From contig NZ_CAJVCE010000037.1 of assembly GCF_910594985.1 (NCBI RefSeq), positions 1 to 48,312 on the forward strand: a stretch of DNA of 48,312 nt, written 5' to 3'. Positions 16,918 through 26,109 of the stretch are shown here, piece after piece. A program made the position numbers and the translations under genes. Below the pieces are notes generated by a model. That model did not search any database, had not been told where the DNA came from, and saw nothing but the letters and a program-made list of their open reading frames with translations. Position 1 is the first letter of the stretch; each line of letters begins with the position of its first letter. This DNA is from Paenibacillus allorhizosphaerae. Its GTDB lineage: Bacteria; Bacillota; Bacilli; Paenibacillales; NBRC-103111.

Positions 16918-17703
16918 ATGTTTTATGCGGGCTTGCTTGTCGATTACTTGAAAAATTACATGAAGACGCGGTTGACGTATCGCTCCGATTTTTGGATCGA
17001 AATCTTGTCCGACCTGCTGTTTAACGGGCTCAATCTGTTTTTTATTCTGGTCGTCTTTCAGCATACGGCGGCGATCGGCAATTGGAATGAACAGCAAATC
17101 ATGTTCATCTATGGTTATTTTATGGTGCCATACGGCTTGTTTATTACTTTTTTCAATTTGTGGGGGTTTAGCGAGCGGTATATCGTCAAAGGGGAGATGG
17201 ACCGCATCTTGACGAGGCCGGCGCATAACCTGGTTCAGCTCATGTTGGAAAACATGGACCCGTCCTCGCTGTTCAGCGCTTTGGTGGGGCTGCTCATTAT
17301 GGCGTATTCCTGGAGCCAGCTGGATCTGAGCCTGATGTGGTACGATCCGCTCATCTTTGTGCTGCTCGTGCTTGGTTCCATTATGATTTACGGGGGCGTG
17401 TATATTTTCTTTACGTCGCTTTCGTTTTACTCCGATGCGCCTACGGGGATTCTTGCGCTGATGTGGAATTTGCAAAACTACGGCCGGTACCCCGTAACGA
17501 TCTACAACAGCATTTTGCGGATTATGCTGACCTGGATACTGCCTTTCGGCTTTGTCGGCTTTTACCCGGCCGCATATTTCCTTGACCGCGCCAACTGGGG
17601 GACGTTTGCGCTCCTCACGCCGGTGGTCGGCCTTGTATTTTTGGCCGGTGCGCTCATTATCTGGAACATTGGAGTGAAGCGATACCGGGGAGCCGGATCG
17701 TAA
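16918..17703 (+). CDS. ABC-2 family permease, subunit 2
   Basis: A 261-residue membrane protein paralogous to the preceding permease. It shares the YRSDFWIEILSDLLFNGLNLFF start, the GEMDRILTRPAHNL motif and the PFGFVGFYPAAYFL segment characteristic of this permease family. AAGGAGG overlaps the end of the preceding gene and fixes the ATG at 16918; the longer frame from 16714 is a shadow of subunit 1. Confidence 0.9.
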   Translation: MFYAGLLVDYLKNYMKTRLTYRSDFWIEILSDLLFNGLNLFFILVVFQHTAAIGNWNEQQIMFIYGYFMVPYGLFITFFNLWGFSERYIVKGEMDRILTRPAHNLVQLMLENMDPSSLFSALVGLLIMAYSWSQLDLSLMWYDPLIFVLLVLGSIMIYGGVYIFFTSLSFYSDAPTGILALMWNLQNYGRYPVTIYNSILRIMLTWILPFGFVGFYPAAYFLDRANWGTFALLTPVVGLVFLAGALIIWNIGVKRYRGAGS

Positions 17704-17757
17704 GAAGAGGCAGAGGTTCGATTTCCCGTACAAAATTGTCATAAATCACGTATAGAG

Positions 17758-17791
17758 GCTTTGCTGCGACGATCCGCGGCAAAGCTTTTTT
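17758..17791 (+). terminator. Intrinsic terminator of the ABC exporter operon
   Basis: GCTTTGCTGCG pairs with CGCGGCAAAGC (one G-U) and is followed by six T residues. Confidence 0.9.
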
Positions 17792-18016
17792 CATGCGAAT
17801 TTTCCGAAGATAATTAACCAATGGATAATTTTAAAGTTATTTTAAGCAACCTTTTATCTCGTGCTAAGGTTAGCGTAAAATTTCGTTCATAATTCGGCTT
17901 TATACTTGGAACTGTAAGCGGCAATACATAAAAAAAGATGAAGCGGCCTGAGGAACAGTCTACGATCTTTGTTTCCGAAAGGAACAGCTTCAAGCGAAGG
18001 ATAAGGTGGAGAGACC
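17792..18016. other. Intergenic region before the secreted protein gene
   Basis: An AT-rich stretch without a gene. TATACT at 17901-17906 is a possible -10, but no good -35 is seen. The ribosome binding site AGGTGGAG precedes the next ATG. Confidence 0.4.
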
Positions 18017-18697
18017 ATGAAGACATGGAAGGGAAAATGGATCGCCGGAGCTATGGCGACAGCCGTATTGTTCGGAGGGCTCGGAGGATTGACGCATCAG
18101 GCTTTTGCCGATGACGACAGCAGCGACGGATCAACGGCCTCGGAATCGTCAGCGCCGGCGATGCCGGTCAAAAAGCAAGTCGGTCATGAGCTGAAAGCGA
18201 TCATACCGTCGGCTGCAGAGCTGCTTAGCTTGTCGCCTGAGACAGTGAACAGCGAGCTGAAAAACGGCAAATCGCTCACGGAAATTGCTTCACAGCGCGG
18301 GCTTCATGCCTCCGAAGTGAAGGAAAAGCTTGTAAAGTCGCTGGAACAGCCTGTCGACCAGGCGCTTAGCGAGCATAGCATCAGCTCCAAAGACGCGGCG
18401 AAGCTGAAGCAAAAAATTACGGATGAAGTGCAAAGAGCATTCAGCACGGCCGGGTATCAGGAACAAGAGAGCGATCAAGCGGCTAAGGGTCATGCCCTTC
18501 GTATTGGCTACACTCCGAAGCTCGAAAGGCTCGCCACTGTGCTCGGAGTAAATAAGAAACAATTGAAGCAAGCCCTTCAGGACGGACAATCAATAGCCGA
18601 ATTTGCCGCAAGCAAAGGGATCGGCGAAGAACAACTGGTTGCCAAGCTGAAAGAAGAACTCACGCCTTCGATTCAGGATTTTATTCAAAAAAAATAA
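18017..18697 (+). CDS. Secreted protein with two helical repeats, function unknown
   Basis: A 226-residue protein with a clear signal peptide (residues 1-31, ending AFA before DDDS) followed by a Ser/Ala linker. Two related segments at about 67-109 and 170-213 share the pattern L-x6-L-K-x-G-x-S-[IL]-x-E-[IF]-A-x3-G and then E-x-[LV]-x-x-K-L. The middle (about 110-160) is predicted helical and charged. I recognise no catalytic motif. It sits alone between the ABC exporter and bcp. Confidence 0.82.
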   Translation: MKTWKGKWIAGAMATAVLFGGLGGLTHQAFADDDSSDGSTASESSAPAMPVKKQVGHELKAIIPSAAELLSLSPETVNSELKNGKSLTEIASQRGLHASEVKEKLVKSLEQPVDQALSEHSISSKDAAKLKQKITDEVQRAFSTAGYQEQESDQAAKGHALRIGYTPKLERLATVLGVNKKQLKQALQDGQSIAEFAASKGIGEEQLVAKLKEELTPSIQDFIQKK

Positions 18698-18762
18698 CGC
18701 TAGCTGAAAAACGAAAAGGAGGCTGCCCGCGATTGGGCGGTCTCTCTTGCATTCCCCGTCAT

Positions 18763-18791
18763 TTGTGCAAGCCGCCCGTTGTATGTATAAT
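18763..18791 (+). promoter_or_regulatory. Probable bcp promoter
   Basis: TTGTGC and a perfect TATAAT are separated by 17 bases, about 44 bases before the bcp start. Confidence 0.6.
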
Positions 18792-18834
18792 GTCCGTACA
18801 AACCTAAACAGGGCATTCTCGATACAGGAGTGAA

Positions 18835-19308
18835 ATGACTGTGGAAACCGTTCAAATCGGACAGCCCGTACCGGACTTTACTTTGCAGGCCGCTGGCGGT
18901 GCAACGTTCTCGCTAAGTCAGCTGCGGGGCCGGAAAGTCGTCATTTACTTTTACCCAACCGACGATACGCCTACTTGTACGGATGAGGCTTGTTCGTTCC
19001 GTGATTATAACGGGCAGTTCGAGGAATGGAATACGACCGTCATCGGCATCAGTCCGGACGACGTTGCCTCGCACGATAAATTTGCCGCCAAATATGAGCT
19101 GCCGTTTGTGCTCTTATCCGACCCCGATCTCGCCGTCTGCCATCTGTTCGACGTATGGAAGCAGAAGAAGCTGTACGGAAGGGAGTACATGGGGGTTGTC
19201 CGTTCGACGTTCTTGATCGACGAAAAGGGCGTGCTGGCCAAAGAATGGCGCAATATTCGCGTCAAAGGCCACGTAGATAAAGTGCTGCAGGCTGTAATAG
19301 CCATATAG
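18835..19308 (+). CDS. bcp: Thioredoxin-dependent thiol peroxidase (Bcp/PrxQ type)
   Basis: A 157-residue peroxiredoxin that reduces hydrogen and organic peroxides with electrons from thioredoxin. The peroxidatic cysteine is Cys48 in YPTDDTPTCTDEAC, and Cys53 is placed as the resolving cysteine of the alpha-2 type. The usual Gly before the peroxidatic Cys (PGCT) is Thr here (PTCT). The later conserved VVRSTFLID is intact. It forms a single-gene unit with its own promoter and terminator. Confidence 0.93.
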   Translation: MTVETVQIGQPVPDFTLQAAGGATFSLSQLRGRKVVIYFYPTDDTPTCTDEACSFRDYNGQFEEWNTTVIGISPDDVASHDKFAAKYELPFVLLSDPDLAVCHLFDVWKQKKLYGREYMGVVRSTFLIDEKGVLAKEWRNIRVKGHVDKVLQAVIAI

Positions 19309-19328
19309 CGTTTGCGGCTACCGGTATC

Positions 19329-19361
19329 GCGCAAGTCTCCTTTGGGGGCTTGCGTTTTTTT
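19329..19361 (+). terminator. Intrinsic terminator of bcp
   Basis: An 11-bp stem CGCAAGTCTCC/GGGGGCTTGCG with two wobble pairs, followed by seven T residues. Confidence 0.9.
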
Positions 19362-19435
19362 GTCATATCCCGGCTGTGTCTCCCATATATTCTATTAAAT
19401 CAACAATATAATAGAATATGCGGAGGGATTTCCTG

Positions 19436-20878
19436 ATGATGAACGACGGACGACCGAATGGCTTGATGGGTCAACTCATGCGGATATGGGTCTGGGTATG
19501 CTGTATTCCTCTGCTGTTTGTAACGATAGGCCACGAAGCGGCGTGGGCGCAATCCCCGGCAGATGCAGGCGGGACGGACGTTTATGCGGCGCTGAAATCC
19601 GGTCAACGCGTAGAGCTTGAGAAAAATTACCGTACGCCGGATAAGCCGACGGTGTACCTTACGTTCGACGACGGACCGAGCAAGCAGACGCCGCAAGTGC
19701 TCGATATTCTGAAGCAAGAAGAAGTGAAAGGAACGTTCTTCGTGCTCGGTGAGCAGGTGCAGGCACAGCAAGAGCTTGTTCGGCGCATGGTTCGGGAAGG
19801 GCATGCTGTCGGAAATCATACTTATAACCATGTATATAAGGAATTGTATGCGGACTTCAGCGCGTTTTGGGGACAAATCCAGCGAACGGAGCAGGCGGTG
19901 GAGGATGCGGCAGGAGTTCGTCCCCGCATGGTGCGGGCGCCTGGAGGCACATTCGGTAATTTCGATCCGTTCTATTTCTACTATTTGGATCAAGCCGGCT
20001 ACGAAATCTATGATTGGAATATCGATAGCGGCGATTCCGCCCGCGTCGGCGTTCCGGCGAAAGAAATATATGATACGGTGGCCAAAGGACCGTTCCGCCA
20101 TGAAGTCGTCGTGCTCATGCACGACAGTTCCGGCCATGGCGAAACAGTGAAAGCGCTGCCGCAAATCATTGCCTTGTTCAAATCGAAAGGGTACCAATTT
20201 GAAGTATTGTCGCCGGAAGTGAAGCCGATCCATTTTTCGAACGGCAAGCCGAAGTGGTCCCGTTCCGTCAGTCCGCAAGGATTTGACAAGTTCGTTAACG
20301 CTGCCGCGGAGCATCAGCATACCGCATGGGCTGAACTGGAGGAAGACGGCGGTACGGAGCCGGGAATGACGATCGAGCCGCCCCCTCCTACGGCGATCGC
20401 TTCAGCAGGCCCGTCTAGCGAAGCGATAGGACCCGATAAGCTGGCAATTCGAATGGATGAGCGCACGCTTGTGCTGGATAAAGGCGATTTCCGGCTTCAC
20501 GACGGCTCCTACGTCGTGCCGCTTCGCAAGCTGGGAGAGACTATGGGAGCATCGATCGAATGGTTGGGGGAGCAGCGTACGGCAAAGATCACGTACGGGT
20601 TATATACCGCAGAGTACGATATGAGCAAGCATGAGCTGCGAATCGAACAGCATCACGCAGCCGATACGCATGGTTCCATGAAACGGATTGCTTTGCCCGA
20701 TATGGAGCTTATCGACGGCACTTTGTACGTGCCGTTGCGGTATACGGTCGAGTGGCTAGGCGACTCGATTGCCGGTTATGTGATGGATAACGGGCAAGGC
20801 CAAGCAGAGGTGCGGATCACGCAGCGGGGAGGTCGTGCGTTACCTTGGCTGGGAATGTCCCGGTCAGCTACGGGCTAA
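19436..20878 (+). CDS. Secreted polysaccharide deacetylase with stalk domain
   Basis: A 480-residue exported protein. After a signal peptide (cleavage near AWA-QSP), the NodB-type deacetylase domain shows motif 1 LTFDDGPS, motif 2 HAVGNHTYNH and RAPGGTF (motif 3). VVLMHDSSGHGETV contains the late His motif. These give a metal-dependent carbohydrate esterase family 4 active site, so it probably removes acetyl groups from peptidoglycan or another wall glycan. The C-terminal 120 residues form a copper-amine-oxidase-N-like stalk domain (SYVVPLRKLGETMGASIEW, GTLYVPLRYTVEWLG), common in Paenibacillus wall proteins. GGAGGG eight bases upstream selects the ATG at 19436 over the frame start at 19418. 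Confidence 0.92.
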   Translation: MMNDGRPNGLMGQLMRIWVWVCCIPLLFVTIGHEAAWAQSPADAGGTDVYAALKSGQRVELEKNYRTPDKPTVYLTFDDGPSKQTPQVLDILKQEEVKGTFFVLGEQVQAQQELVRRMVREGHAVGNHTYNHVYKELYADFSAFWGQIQRTEQAVEDAAGVRPRMVRAPGGTFGNFDPFYFYYLDQAGYEIYDWNIDSGDSARVGVPAKEIYDTVAKGPFRHEVVVLMHDSSGHGETVKALPQIIALFKSKGYQFEVLSPEVKPIHFSNGKPKWSRSVSPQGFDKFVNAAAEHQHTAWAELEEDGGTEPGMTIEPPPPTAIASAGPSSEAIGPDKLAIRMDERTLVLDKGDFRLHDGSYVVPLRKLGETMGASIEWLGEQRTAKITYGLYTAEYDMSKHELRIEQHHAADTHGSMKRIALPDMELIDGTLYVPLRYTVEWLGDSIAGYVMDNGQGQAEVRITQRGGRALPWLGMSRSATG

Positions 20879-20991
20879 ACGGACCGAAGCGGGGATTACG
20901 GGAAGTCTAAAACCTTCATGATGCGTCCATACTATATTCATAGAGTAGAAGACTATGATTCTATTATGGATACTTGGAGGTATTGGAAGCG

Positions 20992-21966
20992 ATGACTATG
21001 CCCTCATCCCTGTCGGATCAGCCGCAAACGGTTGTAGAACGTATTATTTATCAAGTGGAAAAAGTGATTGTCGGCAAAAGAGAAGTGATCGAAAAGCTGC
21101 TTGTTGCGCTGCTGTGCGGCGGTCACGTGCTTCTTGAAGATGTGCCGGGCGTCGGGAAAACGATGCTGGTGCGGGCGCTGGCGCGAACGATCGACGGCAG
21201 CTTCAAACGGATTCAATGTACGCCCGACCTGCTGCCCTCTGATTTGACCGGCGTTTCCGTCTACAATCAGCGGACGGGCGAGTTCGAGTTTCGCCCGGGG
21301 CCGCTGCTCGCTAACATCGTGTTGGCCGACGAGCTGAACCGGACATCGCCGAGAACGCAGGCAGCGATGCTGGAAGCGATGGAGGAGAAGCGCATTACGG
21401 TCGACGGCACGTCGTATCCGCTGCCGGATCCGTTTTTCATTCTCGCCACGCAAAATCCCGTCGACTTTGAAGGCACTTTCGGCCTGCCGGAAGCGCAACT
21501 CGACCGGTTTACGCTCAAACTGCGCCTTGGTTACCCGGACGTACGTGATGAGATCGACATGCTAAGCCGGATGGAAGAAGCGGTTCCGCTTTCGCAGGTG
21601 CGAACGGTTGTTCTTCAAGAGGAGTTTGCCGCTTTGCAAAAAGAAGTGCGTGCGGTCCATGTAGACGAGGCGATTAAGCAATATATCGTTCAATTAACGG
21701 GCTCCACCCGAACGCACGCCGATGTCACGCTCGGCGCAAGCCCGCGAGCCTCGGTCGCTCTGATGCGGGCTTCCCAGGCTCAGGCGCTGATGAAAGGCCG
21801 CGGATATGTAATCCCGGACGATGTCAAAGCACTGTCCGGGCCGGTGCTCGCTCACCGGCTGCTGCTTAGCGACGGCGCGCTCATGGCCGGCAAAGATGCA
21901 CCGTCAGTGATCGCTTCCCTTGTCGGAGCGGCTGCGGTTCCGGTTCGCCGCCATGCGGCAGGCTAG
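20992..21966 (+). CDS. yeaC: MoxR family AAA+ ATPase
   Basis: A 324-residue AAA+ ATPase with Walker A VPGVGKT, Walker B IVLADELNRTSP, sensor ATQNPVDFEGTFGLPEAQLDRF and the MoxR C-terminal lid. MoxR ATPases act as chaperones that mature partner proteins, usually the DUF58/VWA protein encoded next. GGAGG at 20976-20980 makes the ATG at 20992 the likely start; TTG codons upstream are less well placed. It is the first gene of the MoxR-DUF58-transglutaminase unit that precedes guaA, the same order as yeaC-yeaD-yebA-guaA in B. subtilis. Confidence 0.93.
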   Translation: MTMPSSLSDQPQTVVERIIYQVEKVIVGKREVIEKLLVALLCGGHVLLEDVPGVGKTMLVRALARTIDGSFKRIQCTPDLLPSDLTGVSVYNQRTGEFEFRPGPLLANIVLADELNRTSPRTQAAMLEAMEEKRITVDGTSYPLPDPFFILATQNPVDFEGTFGLPEAQLDRFTLKLRLGYPDVRDEIDMLSRMEEAVPLSQVRTVVLQEEFAALQKEVRAVHVDEAIKQYIVQLTGSTRTHADVTLGASPRASVALMRASQAQALMKGRGYVIPDDVKALSGPVLAHRLLLSDGALMAGKDAPSVIASLVGAAAVPVRRHAAG

Positions 21967-21975
21967 GAGCGTCCG

Positions 21976-23205
21976 ATGCGGAGTGTAGTTTGTATCGGAG
22001 GGCTGGCGTGTCTTTGCGCGGCGTCCGGTTGGTGGGCGTTCGAGCGGGACGGACGGACGGCGTGGTTTTTGTTCTATAGCTTTGCCTATTTATCGCTCTA
22101 TGCGATCGCCGCTTACAGCGCATTGAAGCGTGGGCTTGAGCGGCTGGAGACCGGGCTCGCCGTATATTCAGCTGAAGTGCGGCGCTGCTACGCAGGTGAG
22201 AGCATTCATTTCTCCGCTATATGGAGCGAAGCGGCGCGGCTGCTGCCGGGCGCACGCATCCATTGGGAGGAGCAATGGGTACACCAGGGCACGGGCGAGC
22301 GCACGGTCGTGCGCGGCGAGCTTGCACCCGGCGCCCGCGCGGTCCGTACGCCGGGCTTCCGCCGCGGCGTCTACGTACGGGAGGCGCTGAGCGTGAGCGC
22401 CTCCGAAGTGCTGGGACTCCTGCATGCGGAGCGCAGGAGCGAAGGTGGCGGGCAGCTGTGGGTGCTGCCCCGCCCGGCTGCGGCGGCCGGGCTTTCCGGG
22501 ACCCCGGAAGGGGTCCGGAAAGCGGCTTCGCCGGCGGTGGAAACCGCCGTGCCGCAGGTGAGCGGCACGCGGCCTTATGCGCCCGGGGACCCGCTAAAGC
22601 GGATCCACTGGCGCAGCACCGCGCGCACGGGCGAGCTGCGCGCGATTGAGACGGAGCTGCCCGCGGGCGGGCGGCAGCTCGTGCTGCTTGACGCGGCCGG
22701 ATTGGGCGGCAGCGAAGGGGCCGCCCTGTGGGCGGACCCGATGCTCGCGGCTGCGGTCGAGGCCGCGGCCAGTATCGCCCGGCGCGAGCTCGAGCGCGGC
22801 AAGCGCGTGCGCCTTGCCGTCAGCGACGGGCAAGGGAGCAACGCGGAGGCGCAAGGCCGGGCGCGCCTGCCCGAGCTGCTGCAGCCGCTGGCGGCGGTGC
22901 CGCAGGGCGGCTGCGCCCCGGGCGCGTTCGCCGCGCTCGTGCGGCGCGAGACGCGGCGGTCCGCCGGGGCGGCGACACTCGTCACGGCCCGGGCCGATGC
23001 GCAGCTGCCGTCGGCGCTGCGCGGGCTTCCCCGGGGCGCCGCGCAGGTTGTGTTCGTGCACGAACCGGGGCGGGCGCTCCCCGAGTCCGTGTGCGTATGG
23101 AAGCGGCAGCTCGAAGCGCTCGGCTGCCGGGTGACGATGTTGGCGGCGGGCGCTGCGCCTGCGCCGCGACAAGGGGGTGCCGGCCATGCCGCCATCGGCC
23201 GATGA
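21976..23205 (+). CDS. yeaD: DUF58 domain-containing protein
   Basis: A 409-residue protein with two N-terminal membrane helices (about residues 3-50) and the DUF58 core GTRPYAPGDPLKRIHWRSTARTGEL. The rest resembles a divergent von Willebrand A-like fold. It is placed ten bases after the MoxR gene and overlaps the transglutaminase gene, as in the conserved MoxR/DUF58/transglutaminase module. The second half (about 22.4-23.2 kb) is strikingly GC- and Ala/Arg-rich compared with the neighbours. Function is unknown; a role in envelope assembly is inferred from the module. Confidence 0.88.
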   Translation: MRSVVCIGGLACLCAASGWWAFERDGRTAWFLFYSFAYLSLYAIAAYSALKRGLERLETGLAVYSAEVRRCYAGESIHFSAIWSEAARLLPGARIHWEEQWVHQGTGERTVVRGELAPGARAVRTPGFRRGVYVREALSVSASEVLGLLHAERRSEGGGQLWVLPRPAAAAGLSGTPEGVRKAASPAVETAVPQVSGTRPYAPGDPLKRIHWRSTARTGELRAIETELPAGGRQLVLLDAAGLGGSEGAALWADPMLAAAVEAAASIARRELERGKRVRLAVSDGQGSNAEAQGRARLPELLQPLAAVPQGGCAPGAFAALVRRETRRSAGAATLVTARADAQLPSALRGLPRGAAQVVFVHEPGRALPESVCVWKRQLEALGCRVTMLAAGAAPAPRQGGAGHAAIGR

Positions 23206-25576
23206 CCTTTCGAAGTATCCGGCCCGCTTTGCCGCGGATGCGCTGCTCTCCGGCCTGCTGCTGCTCGTGCTGCTGGAGTGGCTGTACCCGCTGCGCGAGC
23301 TTGTGGAAATTACCGAGGTGTATTCCATCGGGCCGTTTGTCATCGCCTTCAGTTTATTCGTGCTGATCGATACGTTCCGCTGGAGCCCGTGGCTCGTTTG
23401 GCCGGCCAAGCTGCTGTGGATCGTTGCGGTGACGGCGTGGCTGCACAACGGGCAGTCGCTGCCTTCCGCAGACTGGTGGATCGACTGGAGCCGTGAATTA
23501 TTGTCCGACGCGGCCGAAGGATTGCAGGGAAATTTGGCGGCGTGGGAGCCTGCAACGCGAACGCTGCTGTTTTTGACAGGATGGGCGTTCTTCATCTCCG
23601 TCGTGCAATCGTTTGTGTTGGAACGCCGGTCGGTGCTGTGGTTTTTGATGTTGACCGGCTCCTTTCTTGTGTTTATCCAGTTGGTGTTTTCTGTGGATTC
23701 TTCCGTTTCCATGCTGCGCGCGTTCGGCATCGGGCTGCTGCTCCAAACGCTGCTGCAGCGCGGACATTGGGCACGGTGGACATCCGAGGCAGATGCAGCA
23801 GAAACGGCCGGGCCGGAACCGGCGCGTTCGACCGAGCGGTCTTCAACGCTGATTCCAGGCATCGTGTTTGCCGGCATATGCCTAGCCGTGGGCTGGGTGG
23901 GCTCGAGCTTCCATCCGTCCGTGATGAAGGAGATGGATTGGTCCCGATATATCGGCGCCTGGGAGAAACGATTTCAGAGCCAGGCCTGGACCGGACATTA
24001 TACCGCAAACGGTGGAGCCGGCAGATGGGGCGTTACGGGCTACGGCTCGGATGATTCAGAGCTTGGCAGGCCGCTGCGGGCGGACGACCGGCCGGCGTTC
24101 ACCGCCGTGACGACGAAGCTTACCTATTGGCGCGGCGATGCGAAAAGCGTCTACACCGGAAAAGGCTGGGCGCCTGCGGGCGACACGCTGGTGCAAAACA
24201 ATGCCGATGCCGCCCTGGCCCCGCCGGTGCTTCCCGGCAGCACGCCGACGAAAGATACGGTTGTGCAGGAAGTGCGGCTGCAGTCGGGGGATTTATCGCG
24301 CCAGCTGTTTACCGGAGGCGAGTTGAGCGCGATCGTATCGCTTCAGTCGGAGAACGGACAGCCGATACCGGCCGAATGGGTTTGGCGGGAGAAAGGGACG
24401 GATCGTTACTCGATTCCGTCTTTAACTGATCCGCTGGCATCGTACAAAATCGAATCGATGGTCTTGTCCGACCGCTCGCAGCTTGACCACGAGCCGGTGT
24501 CCCCATATGGCACGGATATTGCCGAGCGGTTCTTGCAGCTTCCCGAATCGCTGCCGCCGCGCGTGAGGCAGTTGGCCGATACGATCGCAGGACAAGAGAA
24601 GACGCCGTATGCGAAAGCGCTCGCGATCGAACGGTATTTGCAAGAGCATTATGCGTACAGTCTGGAAGGCAGCCGGGAGCCGGGGCCGGATGAAGATTTC
24701 GTCGATCATTTTTTGTTCACGCAGATGGCAGGGTACTGCGATCACTTTTCGACGGCCATGGTCGTGCTGCTGCGGTCGGTCGGCGTCCCCGCCCGCTGGG
24801 TCAAAGGGTTTGCGCCCGGGGAAGTGGTGTCGGTCGAACCGGACGGAGACCACAATAAATATACGGTGCAAGTGCGGCAAAAAGATGCGCATGCTTGGGC
24901 GGAGGTATACTTTCCGGATGCCGGTTGGGTTCCGTTCGAACCTACGCCCGGGTATACGGCAGGAAGCGCAGCGCAGGTTAAGCAACCGGCTGCAGTCCCA
25001 GCCTCTGATGCTGTACCGCAAAAGCAAACGCCGCTCGATGCCATGTGGCGGCAATCCGTGCAGTCGCTTCAATCGTTGAAAATTACAGTACGGCACCTCG
25101 GCGTTGCAGCGGTGTCAGCGGTCCAGCTGCTTCTCCACAACGCTGCATCGGCTTGGTCCAAGTTATCCTTGTGGACGGCTGTCAGCCTCGGCGCCGCTGT
25201 GATCATACTCATCTCAGGGGTTATCCACCTGTGGATGCGTTCAGCCTATGCGGCCAGTTCTAACGCCGCAGGCTCGGAACAACGTCCGGGTTTTGCAGGC
25301 TTTGCGCTTCCCGCCGATCGCCGGGACAGGCTGCTTCGATTCGGCGATCGCATCTGGCGCAGGCTGCAGCGCGTTTACGGGCGCTCCAAGCCGCACCAGA
25401 CGCTGCGTGAGTACGCGGACTCTCGTCAAGTCGGCAGCGAAGCGCAGCGGGAGGAGCTGCACCGGCTTATGGAGATGCTGGAAACTTCCCGCTATGCCGA
25501 ACCGAACCGTGCGGCGCTGCTCGTGACGCGGCGTGAGCTATCCGAAGCATGGGCTAAGCTCAAACGACTTAAATAG
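23186..25576 (+). CDS. yebA: Membrane-anchored transglutaminase-like protease (TgpA/YebA type)
   Basis: A 796-residue protein. The N-terminal 220 residues contain about six membrane helices. A long extracytoplasmic domain follows, with the transglutaminase core Cys518 (GYCDHFSTAMVVLLRSVGVPARWVKGF), His569 (DAHAWAEVY) and Asp578 (PDAGWVPFEPTPG). One more helix near 675-695 leads to a cytoplasmic DUF4129-like tail. The catalytic triad is complete. A GTG at 23177 is possible, but AAGGGGG is better spaced for the ATG at 23186. It overlaps the DUF58 gene by 20 bases. Confidence 0.91.
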   Translation: MPPSADDLSKYPARFAADALLSGLLLLVLLEWLYPLRELVEITEVYSIGPFVIAFSLFVLIDTFRWSPWLVWPAKLLWIVAVTAWLHNGQSLPSADWWIDWSRELLSDAAEGLQGNLAAWEPATRTLLFLTGWAFFISVVQSFVLERRSVLWFLMLTGSFLVFIQLVFSVDSSVSMLRAFGIGLLLQTLLQRGHWARWTSEADAAETAGPEPARSTERSSTLIPGIVFAGICLAVGWVGSSFHPSVMKEMDWSRYIGAWEKRFQSQAWTGHYTANGGAGRWGVTGYGSDDSELGRPLRADDRPAFTAVTTKLTYWRGDAKSVYTGKGWAPAGDTLVQNNADAALAPPVLPGSTPTKDTVVQEVRLQSGDLSRQLFTGGELSAIVSLQSENGQPIPAEWVWREKGTDRYSIPSLTDPLASYKIESMVLSDRSQLDHEPVSPYGTDIAERFLQLPESLPPRVRQLADTIAGQEKTPYAKALAIERYLQEHYAYSLEGSREPGPDEDFVDHFLFTQMAGYCDHFSTAMVVLLRSVGVPARWVKGFAPGEVVSVEPDGDHNKYTVQVRQKDAHAWAEVYFPDAGWVPFEPTPGYTAGSAAQVKQPAAVPASDAVPQKQTPLDAMWRQSVQSLQSLKITVRHLGVAAVSAVQLLLHNAASAWSKLSLWTAVSLGAAVIILISGVIHLWMRSAYAASSNAAGSEQRPGFAGFALPADRRDRLLRFGDRIWRRLQRVYGRSKPHQTLREYADSRQVGSEAQREELHRLMEMLETSRYAEPNRAALLVTRRELSEAWAKLKRLK

Positions 25577-26030
25577 AGCTGGCTGGCTACAAGTCCATTT
25601 CAGATTCGCATAGTCCTTGTATTTCGAGATTGTCGAAACATATGGAGGGCGTCCCCAAGTCATATTTGATTTGTCCCCCCCGTTGTCATGAATCTGCATC
25701 GAAAAGGCGCTTTTATTTCCACTCGCATCTCGCATGGTGGTCATGGATGCGTCTTTTCTTTTGGTGCGCGACGATTTGGCACGCTGTACGAACTTTGCGG
25801 AAGCGTTCTTGATCGATTTGAATTTTTGCAGAATTCATCTGCTGGAATCGTCCAGCATGAATGGTCACTCTCTTTTTTAAACGATACTTTTCCAATTTGT
25901 ACACATATCCCCAACGCCTTCAGAACAACCGGATTTATTCAGAGGTTGCATCGATCTGCGTTACGCTGCGTTTATGCACAATCCACAGCCATTTTGTTGC
26001 CGAATGGACAACACTTTTCCCCGGGACGCA
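25577..26030. other. Intergenic region before guaA
   Basis: About 450 bases without a clear gene. On the minus strand a 63-codon frame (25713-25904) encodes a basic peptide ending RIHDHHARCEWK; its start codon GTG lacks a good ribosome binding site and I give it little weight. A plus-strand frame at 25688-26101 runs through the guaA promoter and is rejected. TTATGCACA at 25972-25980 is an isolated DnaA-box match. Confidence 0.4.
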
Positions 26031-26059
26031 TTGCCCTTTGCCCATCGTACGCTTATAAT
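26031..26059 (+). promoter_or_regulatory. guaA promoter
   Basis: TTGCCC and a perfect TATAAT at 17-base spacing give a predicted start site near 26066, leaving a short 44-base leader before guaA. Confidence 0.72.
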
Positions 26060-26109
26060 AAAGTTCATTATGAAATCGAACGAAAATATCGGGAGGATTA
26101 AAATTATCA

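Noticed and set aside
22594..23877. 427-codon minus-strand frame and several others in 22.2-23.4 kb.
   Set aside because: They arise from the very GC-rich part of the DUF58 gene, where stop codons are rare in all frames.
25688..26101. 137-codon plus-strand frame before guaA.
   Set aside because: It runs across the guaA promoter and ends in the guaA ribosome binding site.
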